NCBI RefSeq assembly: GCF_000517025.1
Contig: NZ_KI912097.1
Coordinates: 316,820 to 373,462, forward strand
Direction: 5' to 3'
Source of the DNA: Halonatronum saccharophilum DSM 13868
GTDB lineage: Bacteria > Bacillota > Halanaerobiia > Halobacteroidales > Halobacteroidaceae
Length of the DNA: 56,643 bases
Shown: piece after piece, positions 8,316-15,725 of the stretch
How the letters are laid out: the number at the start of each line of letters is the position of its first letter
How positions within the stretch are numbered: the stretch's first letter is position 1
Notes under the pieces: model-generated
Told to the model about the DNA's origin: nothing
Database searches by the model: none
The model's input: only the letters and a program-made list of their open reading frames with translations
Position numbers and translations under genes: made by a program

Positions 8316-9545
8316 ATGGATAAAAAAAATAAAATAATGGTTGCTGCTTTTGCTACAGTACCTTTGTTAATGGTTTTAGGAAATTCAATGCTAATACCAG
8401 AATTTCCTAAAATAAAATCAGCTTTAAATATTAATCAATTTCAAGTCGGTCTATTTATCACTCTATTCTCCATCTCTGCAGCCATTGCAATTCCTATCCT
8501 AGGTTATTTATCAGATAATTATGGAAGAAAGAAGGTAATAATTCCTTCTTTAGTTACTTATGGTTTAGGAGGGGCAATATCAGGTTTTTCAGCAGCTCTA
8601 TTACAAGAAAATGCTTATTATCTAATACTTTTTGGTAGGGTTGTACAAGGAATAGGAGCAGCAGGAACCTACCCAATTGTAATTGCCTTGGTTGGTGATA
8701 TATTCCAATCTAACGAAAGGAGTGAAGCTCTAGGGATAATAGAAGCTGCCAATGGACTAGGAAAGGTTCTAAGTCCTTTCTTAGGTGCTGCAGTTGCTTT
8801 AATAGTCTGGTATGCAATATTCTTTTCTTATGCTATATTAACAATACCTGTAACCCTAGGAATCTACTTTTTAGTAAAGGAACCTGAGGATAATACTAAA
8901 GACCAAAAGATAAAAGATTATCTAACAGAGATAAAAGAGATCTTTGAAAAAAAGGGCGTCTCTTTGGCTTTTAGCCTTTTAGCTGGAGTAACTGTACTAT
9001 TCTTACTATTTGGAATACTATCTTATATCTCTGACATCTTTGAAACTGAATACAACTTAGTAGGATTAAAAAAAGGAGCTATAATCGCACTACCTATCTT
9101 ATTAATGTCAATCAGCTCTTACCTTTCTGGTTTTTATCTTAAAAAGAAAGGAAAGCATTTTAAGAAAGTTATGGCTTTAGGTTTATTTATCGATGCTATA
9201 TCTTTAGCAGTATTACCTTTTCTAGATGGACTAATATTATACCTAGTACTAATTGGACTACTAGGAATTGGCAATGGATTGGTCTTACCAGCTTTAAATA
9301 CCTTGGTTACCAGTGCTGCAGAAAGTAGTCAACGTGGTGGAATTACCTCAATCTATGGTAGTGTAAGGTTTATCGGTGTAGCATTAGGGCCACCTACCTT
9401 TAGCTTACTAAATCGCATCAGCTCAACAGTTATGTTCTTAACAGCAGCAGCAATTGCTCTAACAGTCTCATTATTAACCTATATTTTTATTAAAGAGAAT
9501 GTACTAGTACCCGACGACATAAAGAAGAAAGACCAAGATAATTAA
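8316..9545 (+). CDS. MFS efflux transporter
   Basis: 409 residues with 12 predicted membrane helices in two halves of six and a central basic loop (~185-215). The MFS motif A is clear after helix 2: GYLSDNYGRKKVIIPSL. The motif-C-like GVVQGIGAAGTYP equivalent in helix 4-5 suggests the drug:H+ antiporter group (TetA/Bmr-like), so export of a toxic compound is likely. The substrate cannot be read. AAAGGAGG precedes the ATG. Its 3' end overlaps by four bases the convergent small membrane protein gene, and the shared hairpin covers both stop codons. Confidence 0.8.
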   Translation: MDKKNKIMVAAFATVPLLMVLGNSMLIPEFPKIKSALNINQFQVGLFITLFSISAAIAIPILGYLSDNYGRKKVIIPSLVTYGLGGAISGFSAALLQENAYYLILFGRVVQGIGAAGTYPIVIALVGDIFQSNERSEALGIIEAANGLGKVLSPFLGAAVALIVWYAIFFSYAILTIPVTLGIYFLVKEPEDNTKDQKIKDYLTEIKEIFEKKGVSLAFSLLAGVTVLFLLFGILSYISDIFETEYNLVGLKKGAIIALPILLMSISSYLSGFYLKKKGKHFKKVMALGLFIDAISLAVLPFLDGLILYLVLIGLLGIGNGLVLPALNTLVTSAAESSQRGGITSIYGSVRFIGVALGPPTFSLLNRISSTVMFLTAAAIALTVSLLTYIFIKENVLVPDDIKKKDQDN

Positions 9546-9565
9546 TTATCTTGGTCTTTCTTCTT
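9522..9565. terminator. bidirectional terminator inside two 3' coding ends
   Basis: A 22-bp perfect palindrome centred at 9543/9544, with A-rich left and T-rich right flanks. It overlaps the last ~8 codons of the MFS gene and the last ~8 codons of the convergent small gene. Each gene's C-terminal codons therefore form the stem, and both products end in the same KKKDQDN. Confidence 0.7.
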
Positions 9566-9691
9566 ATTAACATCCAAATATTTACTTATATAGTGGCTGT
9601 AATTATCAAATATCTTGAAATTAGACTTTACTGGATGTTTTCTGATTAACCAGATCAAGATTAAAATTAAAATAATCCAAAACCAATACAT
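9542..9691 (-). CDS. 49-residue single-pass membrane protein
   Basis: A short gene easily missed. ATG at 9691 is preceded by AAAGGGTGAAGAT. The product begins MYWFWIILILILIWLIRKHP, one strongly hydrophobic helix with N-out/C-in charge bias, followed by a polar tail of about 30 residues ending KKKDQDN. Sequence alone gives no function. It is convergent with the MFS gene and could be an accessory peptide or simply a stand-alone small membrane protein. Confidence 0.6.
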   Translation of the reverse strand: MYWFWIILILILIWLIRKHPVKSNFKIFDNYSHYISKYLDVNKKKDQDN

Positions 9692-9726
9692 ATCTTCACC
9701 CTTTCACTATTTTTTAAAAGTAACAC

Positions 9727-9900
9727 ATTGTAGTGATACAGTGTAGCTTTATTACTGGTGATGAGTAATCAGTAATGAGTAATGGGTAAAACCTTAAGAA
9801 AACAGAAACCCCTTTGTTACCTAAGACTTATAAGAGGTTTTGAGATTTTGACTTTACTCATTACTCTTCACTCATTACCCATTACTAGTGGCACGAAAGT
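9727..9900. repeat. intergenic inverted heptamer repeat, family A copy 1
   Basis: Left arm: 7-nt steps GATGAGT-AATCAGT-AATGAGT-AATGGGT. Right arm: the mirror set CATTACT-CTTCACT-CATTACC-CATTACT. Between them lies a core shared with two other copies (28.6 kb, 54.1 kb) including CCTTAA, TTACC, TATAAGAG and TTTTGA. The right edge has a GGCACGAAAGTGAC hairpin and TTACTATAA. No protein coding seen. Confidence 0.75.
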
Positions 9901-9912
9901 GACACTTTATTA

Positions 9913-10374
9913 CTATAATAAAAGAAAGCTATACAACCTATAAAAGAGTGCAGTAAGACCAGCGGCAAATAAAGGGCCAACAGGAACACCATCTAAAAAT
10001 ACAATACCAATAATTGACCCAAATAACATAGCTACTATAAGTTCGGGATTGCTATCTAGTAAAACCAAGCCTACACCTACCACCTTAGTTGCTATAAGAC
10101 CACTTATCAAAGCAAATATACCTAAAACTGATTTATAACTACTAAATATGTCCCTAAGCGATAAGCTCCCATCGACCATAGGAACCATTACAGATATTAA
10201 CAGAAATAAAAGACCAAGTTTTATTCCCTTCTCTTCTAAAGAAATTAATAAAAAGTCAAAACCACTAATTTTAATCAAAGCTAAAATAATACTTGCTAAA
10301 ACTAAAAGCCCCGATTTAGCCAACAAACCTATAGATAAGATAACAAATAAGAAGATGTAACCTAAATCCACCAA
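9913..10374 (-). CDS. UPF0756 / DUF441 membrane protein
   Basis: 153 residues, four or five membrane segments. The C-terminal DGVPVGPLFAAGLTAL and the internal P-M-x-D-G pattern fit the UPF0756 (B. subtilis YtwI-like) family, whose function is unknown. GAGGGG precedes overlapping TTG (10374) and GTG (10371) start candidates; the GTG has the better spacing. It reads toward the family A repeat. Confidence 0.8.
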   Translation of the reverse strand: MVDLGYIFLFVILSIGLLAKSGLLVLASIILALIKISGFDFLLISLEEKGIKLGLLFLLISVMVPMVDGSLSLRDIFSSYKSVLGIFALISGLIATKVVGVGLVLLDSNPELIVAMLFGSIIGIVFLDGVPVGPLFAAGLTALFYRLYSFLLL

Positions 10375-10589
10375 ACCAACCCCTCATAATACAATTAGTA
10401 AATGGAAAACCCTTTTAACTATCAGATCTAAATTAAAGTTCTTATTACTCTTAACCACTATTTATTAATTATAATATATGTTTAAAGAGAAAATAATAGA
10501 ATATTAAAAAGCAAATTAATCTAAAGCTATCAGCAGTCTGAAATCTAAAAATCTAAACTTCTAAAGATCTAAATCAATTACCAATAACC

Positions 10590-10637
10590 AATAAAGCAAG
10601 AAGGATGAATCTTAAGATTCATCCTTCTTGCTTTATT
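10590..10637 (-). terminator. 24-bp perfect palindromic terminator overlapping comB stop
   Basis: Perfect inverted repeat centred at 10613/10614. The right arm contains the last codons and stop of comB, and the left arm is A-rich, giving T's on the minus transcript. Just upstream (10520-10585) is a degenerate run of AATCTAA-like heptamers. Confidence 0.75.
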
Positions 10638-11332
10638 ATACTTCCATCTTTATAAAGGGGAAGCAACTTAATTTCAGTTTCATTATAGATATAATCTATA
10701 TCTGCCTCTTTACCTAATTTAATTAAGTTTTGACCACTTCTAGAGCACTTCAAAAGATCTAATAAATCATTCTTATGTTGAAGGTAAAAGGATTTAGCTA
10801 CTAATGCCTCATCACTAAGATTAAGATCTCTTTCTTTAAGCCTTGAGATTATTGCACCTGCAGTTATAAAATCATCTAAAGCAAAGTCACCTCGGATCCC
10901 TGCACAACAAAATAAAATTTCTTCTTTCTCTTTAATATAATCAATTATAGCTTTTATATTTAATAGTGAAGCTACCAAGACTTCTTGGGCATTGGCTAAT
11001 CTAGAAAAACACCTTGTTCCATTAGTAGTAGTAAGTACAACTACCTTTGAACTCAATACCTCAGGTAGATAACTTCTAGGAGAATTCCCCAAATCAAATC
11101 CATCTACCTTAATACCTCCACGTTCTCCACAGATCAAATAATTTTGCCCTAGAGAAGATCTATGCTTTTTTGCTTCCTTAATACTTAAAACAGGAATCAC
11201 CCGCTCTGCTCCACTATCTAAAGCCTTTATAATAGTACTAGTAGCCCTTAAAGTATCTATTACTATAGCTGTCTTCCCTTCACTAACCTCTTCATTAATC
11301 ATATCTGCTGAAAATACTAAATCAACCTTCAC
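10619..11332 (-). CDS. comB: 2-phosphosulfolactate phosphatase (ComB)
   Basis: 237 residues matching the ComB family. Conserved stretches include AIVIDTLRATSTIIKAL near the N-terminus, CGERGG at ~68, NSPRSY at ~83, LTTTNGTR at ~100 and a C-terminal CCAGIRGDFALDDFITAG. It dephosphorylates 2-phosphosulfolactate to sulfolactate, the second step after ComA, which lies 200 bases upstream on the same strand (11532-12371). In methanogens this leads to coenzyme M; in B. subtilis (YitC/YitD) sulfolactate accumulates in spores. The later CoM enzymes are not in this window, so spore or osmotic sulfolactate is the likelier end product. Confidence 0.9.
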   Translation of the reverse strand: MKVDLVFSADMINEEVSEGKTAIVIDTLRATSTIIKALDSGAERVIPVLSIKEAKKHRSSLGQNYLICGERGGIKVDGFDLGNSPRSYLPEVLSSKVVVLTTTNGTRCFSRLANAQEVLVASLLNIKAIIDYIKEKEEILFCCAGIRGDFALDDFITAGAIISRLKERDLNLSDEALVAKSFYLQHKNDLLDLLKCSRSGQNLIKLGKEADIDYIYNETEIKLLPLYKDGSIIKQEG

Positions 11333-11394
11333 TACAACTCCTCCTATCTTTATAACAGTTAATAATTAGTTATTATATCATAGAACTTAATAGC

Positions 11395-11530
11395 AATCTA
11401 GTCTCACTTTCGCGCTACTCTACTTCTTAATAGTTCCTAGCTATTAGCCAAACCTTCACCTTTGAAGTAAAATTCAAAGTTCTTGAGCTAAAATCCAGTA
11501 GCTAGAAGCTAATAAAGCTATGCTTTATTC
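11395..11530. repeat. degenerate intergenic repeat with inverted arms
   Basis: Between comA and comB. TTCCTAGCTATTAGCC and GCTAGAAGCTAAT arms face each other around a short CTTTGAAGTAAAATTCAAAG palindrome, then AAAGCTATGCTTT. It has the same AGCTAAT-like heptamer texture as other gaps in this window. Confidence 0.45.
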
Positions 11531-11531
11531 C

Positions 11532-12371
11532 TTACAAGTCCATCTCTAATATAGTATCCCTATCTTCACCAATATTTAAAGCCATCTTTAAGGTGTCTCC
11601 ACGAAGACCATTTCTTAAAGATTCTAAAGCCAATATCTCTTCCACATTGATATTCCCTAGATTAACATTATTTCCAAGCATCTCAATAAAATAGACCTGT
11701 TGTTTCTTAAGTGGTGCCTCCCAAATAATATCCATAGGGTGGGGAGCCTCTAATAATATCTTCTTTAACTTAAATTCATCAGCTTTTCCTTCCTCATCAT
11801 AAATAGAAACACCTTTTCCTGATTCTCTAGCCTCTATAATTACCTTATATGCTCCATCACTTAAATCCCTTTTTAACTGCTTAATCATCTGACTAACCTT
11901 AAATTCACTCTTCCCATCCTTTTTTCCAATCTCAGATAAGACCTTAAAGCCCATACTTTTAGCTTTTTTAATAATCATAGACCTTAAGTTACTAGTTAAA
12001 TTGATAGTACCATCAGAAACCTCAACTGCAGTAAAACCTAAATCTTTGGCCCTCTTAAGATACTCTTCAAATTTATTTTGTACTATAGCAACCTCTAAGA
12101 AGGTACCTCCAGGATAAATATCAATACCATAACTCTTTACTAATTCTATCTTCTCCCTTAAAAGATCATCTGGATATAAGGCAGAGGTTCCAAAACTTAA
12201 CTTTAAAAACTCTATATATTCAGCTCCAACCTCTAATAAATCCTTGGTCTGATTAAGACCCAAACCCTTATCAATAACCATAGTTAAACCATTTCTCCTT
12301 GGCTTCTCTTCCCTCCCTACCAAAGGAAACTCAATATCTAAACCCCAACCATTATTTGAAATTTTACTCAT
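11532..12371 (-). CDS. comA: phosphosulfolactate synthase (ComA)
   Basis: About 279 residues starting at ATG 12371 (AGAGGTG eight bases before); the GTG three codons upstream lies inside the ribosome site. A TIM-barrel of the ComA family: LTMVIDKGLGL with the early lysine, YIEFLKLSFGTSALYP, DIYPGGTFLE, AVEVSDGTI, LSEIGKKDG, IIEARESGKGVSIYD and IIWEAPLKKQQ follow the family order. It adds sulfite to phosphoenolpyruvate to form 2-phosphosulfolactate, Mg2+-dependent. It is paired with comB downstream. Confidence 0.9.
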   Translation of the reverse strand: MSKISNNGWGLDIEFPLVGREEKPRRNGLTMVIDKGLGLNQTKDLLEVGAEYIEFLKLSFGTSALYPDDLLREKIELVKSYGIDIYPGGTFLEVAIVQNKFEEYLKRAKDLGFTAVEVSDGTINLTSNLRSMIIKKAKSMGFKVLSEIGKKDGKSEFKVSQMIKQLKRDLSDGAYKVIIEARESGKGVSIYDEEGKADEFKLKKILLEAPHPMDIIWEAPLKKQQVYFIEMLGNNVNLGNINVEEILALESLRNGLRGDTLKMALNIGEDRDTILEMDL

Positions 12372-12459
12372 TTTATACACCTCTAATCTTAATTATTATA
12401 CTAAACAACAAAAAAGAAATTCAAGAAAAAATCCCATTTACTCTCTTAAACTTTAAATA

Positions 12460-12732
12460 TCATAACTTCATACCTATAAATATTAGAGCTACTCCAGTCA
12501 TAATGACTACCATCTGCAAAAGAGAAAATTTACCTGCCAAACCTATCAAACCTAATGTTGTCACTAAGATCATTATAGTTGGGCCAACCAAAGCTAAGAT
12601 CGAATTAATTTGGAAAGCAATCTCCTTAGAATTATATTTAAACATTAAAAAAGCAGCTAGTAATTCTATACTTCCTGATATAACTCTCAACATTGACATC
12701 CCTAATACTATCCGATCTCTTATAATAAACAT
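12460..12732 (-). CDS. yqhV: YqhV-family (DUF2619) membrane protein
   Basis: 90 residues from ATG 12732, which has GGAGG seven bases upstream; the longer open frame to 12837 is not needed. Three membrane segments, with SMLRVISGSIELLAAFLMFK and ALVGPTIMILVTTLGLIGL typical of B. subtilis YqhV, which sits in the spore-related yqhV-spoIIIA region there. Here it follows comA at a distance. Function unknown. Confidence 0.8.
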   Translation of the reverse strand: MFIIRDRIVLGMSMLRVISGSIELLAAFLMFKYNSKEIAFQINSILALVGPTIMILVTTLGLIGLAGKFSLLQMVVIMTGVALIFIGMKL

Positions 12733-12844
12733 ATTATTCCTCCATATCTCTTTTCTCTTCTCTTTATACTTTGAATACTTATTAACAATATCATCTATAT
12801 ATCTATACTCAAAGAAAATATAAAATATGAAAATCAATAAATAT

Positions 12845-12888
12845 AAAAGAGGTAAGGAAGTTGTCTTTGCAACTTTCTTACCTCTTTT
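12845..12888 (-). terminator. hairpin terminator
   Basis: 19-base arms (12845-12863 and 12870-12888, one mismatch) around a 6-base loop, directly after the Hsp20-like gene on the minus strand. A-rich left flank gives the T-tract. Confidence 0.75.
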
Positions 12889-12894
12889 TTATAT

Positions 12895-13215
12895 TTATCT
12901 CTTATAATTTGCTTCAAACTTTAGCCTAGCCTCACTAAATTCAATCTTTGCATCTGGATTTACCTCACAAGGAAGAGCAATGCTTTTTATAATTCTATCA
13001 CCCTTACCTTTAACAAGAATGCTCTCTTCACTTAATAAAACCTCTGCTTCTTCTAAGTCTTTAGAATCTAATTTCATATCTACTTTTAAACTATTATCAC
13101 CCTCTTTTATCTTCACAGTAGATTCCATACCCTCACTATCTAAGTTAAACTTAGCTAATTGACCTTTTAACTTATCAATTTCACTAAAAGGAGCCCAAGA
13201 ATGATCTTTTCCCAT
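12895..13215 (-). CDS. Hsp20/alpha-crystallin-like protein
   Basis: 106 residues; GGGAGG precedes the ATG. The last 80 residues look like an alpha-crystallin beta sandwich: a strand with SEESILVKGKGDRIIKSIALPCEVNPDAKIEF followed by ARLKFEANYKR, echoing the R-x-LP-x-x-V-x-x-x-x-I-x-A...G-x-L pattern of small heat shock proteins. It lacks the IxI tail and is short for the family. It might be a chaperone or a spore-coat CotP-like protein. Divergence makes this moderate. Confidence 0.5.
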   Translation of the reverse strand: MGKDHSWAPFSEIDKLKGQLAKFNLDSEGMESTVKIKEGDNSLKVDMKLDSKDLEEAEVLLSEESILVKGKGDRIIKSIALPCEVNPDAKIEFSEARLKFEANYKR

Positions 13216-13235
13216 TTTAAGACCTCCCTAATATA

Positions 13236-13580
13236 TTATCTTCTCATCTCCACCATAATACATTCATCAATTATAGCCTTTAAACCTTTTTTCTTACAGT
13301 ACTCCCTTGCACCTTCAAAGTCAGATCCTGGTTGCACCCAAATATAATCAATCTCTAAATTTTGAACTTGATCTACAATCTTTTTTGTAATCTTTGGTGG
13401 TACAACAATTATAACCTCTTTAATAGCTAAAACTATAAATACAGAGATCATCATCAACTTATCTGTCAATGGATCTAACAACCTACCTAATTTAGAAAAT
13501 TGATTATACTTTCTTGCTATATACCCATCGAAGACATCAGTAAGACCCAAAATAGAGAATATTATCCCTGCTATTAGCAA
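13236..13580 (-). pseudogene. chimeric remnant: PgsA core joined to a CoA-binding-domain C-terminus
   Basis: The first ~55 residues contain the full CDP-alcohol phosphatidyltransferase signature DGx2ARx8Gx3Dx3D (DGYIARKYNQFSKLGRLLDPLTD), as in phosphatidylglycerophosphate synthase. After VLAIKEVIIV the sequence becomes the C-terminal half of a CoA_binding_2 (YccU-like) domain: VPPKITKKIVDQVQ, IDYIWVQPGSDFEGA, ECIMVE. Both parents are incomplete: PgsA lacks its first and last membrane helices, and the CoA-binding domain lacks its Rossmann start. An internal deletion joining two neighbouring genes in frame is the simplest reading. The TTG start has no good ribosome site. Confidence 0.65.
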
Positions 13581-13717
13581 ATTATATTCTACTTAACTAA
13601 ATAAAAAGAATAAAAATACGGGTTAAAACAATTCAACTCAGGGTTAAGATATTTGCAATACTCATATAAATTTCTCTTCATATTACATATTCTGTTATTA
13701 TAGCTTATTTGCAAAAC

Positions 13718-13754
13718 AAAATAAAATTACACAAAACAAGTGTAATTTTATTTT
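13718..13754 (-). terminator. hairpin terminator
   Basis: 15-base perfect arms (13718-13732, 13740-13754) with a 7-base loop, immediately downstream of the zinc-ribbon gene on the minus strand. Confidence 0.75.
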
Positions 13755-13758
13755 AATT

Positions 13759-14052
13759 CTATTCTTTAATAATTTTCCCCTTTGTTACTTCTTTACTAAT
13801 CTGCCTAAAACCCTTATCTAATTCCACTCGCAAACTCACCTTATTATAACAACCTGGACAAACTAGTTTCTTATTTATTAAGTAAGCATAATCTTCATTT
13901 CCATAAGAACGCTGCAGATCATAGCTCTTTCTAAAGACGGAATCTATCTTCTGGCTGCACTTATCACATTCTACTTTCAACTTTATTATATCTTTCCCTT
14001 CAGAAGTTGAAGTATTAGCTAGTATTTTCTTTAATTTAGAGAGTAAACCCAT
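13759..14052 (-). CDS. hypothetical zinc-ribbon protein
   Basis: 97 residues with two CxxC pairs, ECDKCSQKI (~30) and VCPGCYNKV (~67), which should bind one zinc. The spacer contains an aromatic-rich YGNEDYAYLI segment, and the N-terminus is basic and amphipathic. I do not recognise a named family. It follows the acylphosphatase gene by 19 bases on the same strand and is followed by a terminator, so the two are probably co-transcribed. Confidence 0.6.
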   Translation of the reverse strand: MGLLSKLKKILANTSTSEGKDIIKLKVECDKCSQKIDSVFRKSYDLQRSYGNEDYAYLINKKLVCPGCYNKVSLRVELDKGFRQISKEVTKGKIIKE

Positions 14053-14071
14053 TTAGAAACACCTCACCAAG

Positions 14072-14359
14072 CTAATATTTTATAGCAAATCTAATATGAT
14101 CTCCTGTTGCTTCTATCCACTCTACATCAATCTCTTCTATCTCGGCACCAGAAGGACCTACTTTAAGATAATCAACCAGCTTATTTAAAGACTCTTCTTC
14201 ACCTTCACCTACAAGCTCAATTGTACTTCCAGTAGTATTTCTTATATATCCTGTTATCCCCAATTGAGTAGCTTTTTGATGGGTGTTAGCTCTATAACCC
14301 ACTCCTTGAATCTTACCTTTAATCAAAACCTTAATCGCCTTATTAGACTTATTAGACAT
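14072..14359 (-). CDS. acyP: acylphosphatase
   Basis: 95 residues, the usual length. The signature GKIQGVGYRANTHQKATQLG...GYIRN contains the catalytic Arg23 and Asn41. It hydrolyses acyl phosphates such as acetyl phosphate or carbamoyl phosphate in the cytosol. A good AGGAGG lies before the ATG. Confidence 0.92.
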   Translation of the reverse strand: MSNKSNKAIKVLIKGKIQGVGYRANTHQKATQLGITGYIRNTTGSTIELVGEGEEESLNKLVDYLKVGPSGAEIEEIDVEWIEATGDHIRFAIKY

Positions 14360-14522
14360 AAAATTCCTCCTAATTTTTTATTATAATCTACATTATTACA
14401 TCTAGTAAAAGACTCTAAATACACTCTTCTATAGAAAGAAGAAATATCCTCCCTTATGTTAAAAAAGGCTTCACTCTCTTATAATAGCATAAAACAACCA
14501 TTATAGCTATATCATAAATTAA

Positions 14523-14569
14523 AAAATATAACCAGCTCATCATTTTAATAGATAACCTGGTTATATTTT
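14523..14569 (-). terminator. hairpin terminator after cheY
   Basis: AAAATATAACCAG (14523-14535) pairs with CTGGTTATATTTT (14557-14569). Confidence 0.7.
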
Positions 14570-14606
14570 GATTTAAATCCTAAATTTCTTTTCCTTTTCA
14601 AAGAGA

Positions 14607-14969
14607 TTACCCTAATAATTTACCAAGAGTTTCTTTAACTTTCTCAGGTTTAATTGGCTTTACTATAAAATCTTTAGCACCTGCTTCGATAGCTTCTAAA
14701 ACCATAGGCTTTTGGCCCATAGCACTACAAACAACTATTTTAGCATTAGGATCAAAATCCATAATTCCTCTAGTCGCTTCAATACCATCCATACCAGGCA
14801 TAGTAATATCCATAGTTACTAGGTCAGGCTTTAACTCCTTATATCTTTCTATAGCTACCTCTCCATTTTCTGCAGTTCCTACAACCTCATACCCATTCTC
14901 CTCAACTATCTTCGTCAGCATTGTTCTCATAAAATTAGCATCATCAGTAATTAATATTCTTTTAGCCAT
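14607..14969 (-). CDS. cheY: CheY-type response regulator
   Basis: A single 120-residue receiver domain: acidic pair D9/D10, phosphoacceptor D54 (TMDITMPGMDG), S82 and K104 (VKPIKP). No output domain. Closest in style to the clostridial/Thermotoga CheY that binds the flagellar switch. It is alone here, not in a che operon, but the window has a transducer, a mini transducer and PilZ proteins. Flanked by its own terminator. Confidence 0.88.
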   Translation of the reverse strand: MAKRILITDDANFMRTMLTKIVEENGYEVVGTAENGEVAIERYKELKPDLVTMDITMPGMDGIEATRGIMDFDPNAKIVVCSAMGQKPMVLEAIEAGAKDFIVKPIKPEKVKETLGKLLG

Positions 14970-15126
14970 TCTTTACCCCTCCCATAATATATAAAAAATT
15001 TCATAGTTTTAACCCTTTTAAACATTGTATGTAGACATATATATTTTATTATAATTAGTAGAAAAAATCAAGAAAATAAAAAATCTTTAATGATCATAAT
15101 TATTAATTATTGGTTCATTTCTATTT

Positions 15127-15660
15127 TTAGGTCTTATCCTCTCCTAATTTAATTCTTTTAACTATATCTAAATAATCTAATAATATCAATCCACGCCCAT
15201 TTATTCTATACCTTTCTTCAGCAATATTCTTATATTTAATACTCTTACGACCTCCCTTCAAACTACTTTCCCAAGAAGACCTTAACTTACTAAAAGGTAA
15301 ATAGTATGTCTCATTTAAAGTTATAAAATGAATTATTAAAAAAGAAATACCTCCATTCCTATCCCAATTATCTAGAAAATAATATTGATGCTCTTTTACA
15401 TTACTTAAATCAAAACGAGTTTCTACCTTTGTCTCCTTGGCATCAAAAGCAATAGATACCCCATTAAAAATTCCTATATAATCAACTGTAGATTTTTTCT
15501 CATAAAAAGCACTTTTGATCTTACCAGTTCTTTGGTTGATATCAAGAACTTTTACTGGGGTAGGTATCTTTTGAATCAATGCTTCTCCCTGAAAGGAGTA
15601 CTGCTTATTACTAACCTCTATCATATTTTCTAATCCATAACCTCTTCCTCCATAATACAT
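15127..15660 (-). CDS. recU: Holliday junction resolvase RecU
   Basis: About 177 residues from ATG 15660 (AGGGAG eight bases upstream). RecU landmarks in order: GGRGYGLENMIEVSN, ALIQKIPTPVKVL, STVDYIGIFNGVSIAFDAKE (the catalytic D...E-x-K-like metal site), EHQYYFLDNW and FLIIHF. It cleaves four-way junctions during recombination in Bacillota, in place of RuvC. In many Bacillota recU sits next to a penicillin-binding protein gene; here the neighbour is a lipoprotein. Confidence 0.9.
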   Translation of the reverse strand: MYYGGRGYGLENMIEVSNKQYSFQGEALIQKIPTPVKVLDINQRTGKIKSAFYEKKSTVDYIGIFNGVSIAFDAKETKVETRFDLSNVKEHQYYFLDNWDRNGGISFLIIHFITLNETYYLPFSKLRSSWESSLKGGRKSIKYKNIAEERYRINGRGLILLDYLDIVKRIKLGEDKT

Positions 15661-15725
15661 CAAATACACTCCCTAAAACGAACCACTTCTCTATTTGGTT
15701 TCATCTCTTACCATCAATATCTAGA

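Noticed and set aside
9727-9900. Heptamer arms considered as a CRISPR array
   Set aside because: Unit length is 7 nt with no spacers and no cas genes in the window.
12299-12823. 174-codon plus-strand frame across comA and yqhV
   Set aside because: Antisense to two well-supported genes and low-complexity product.
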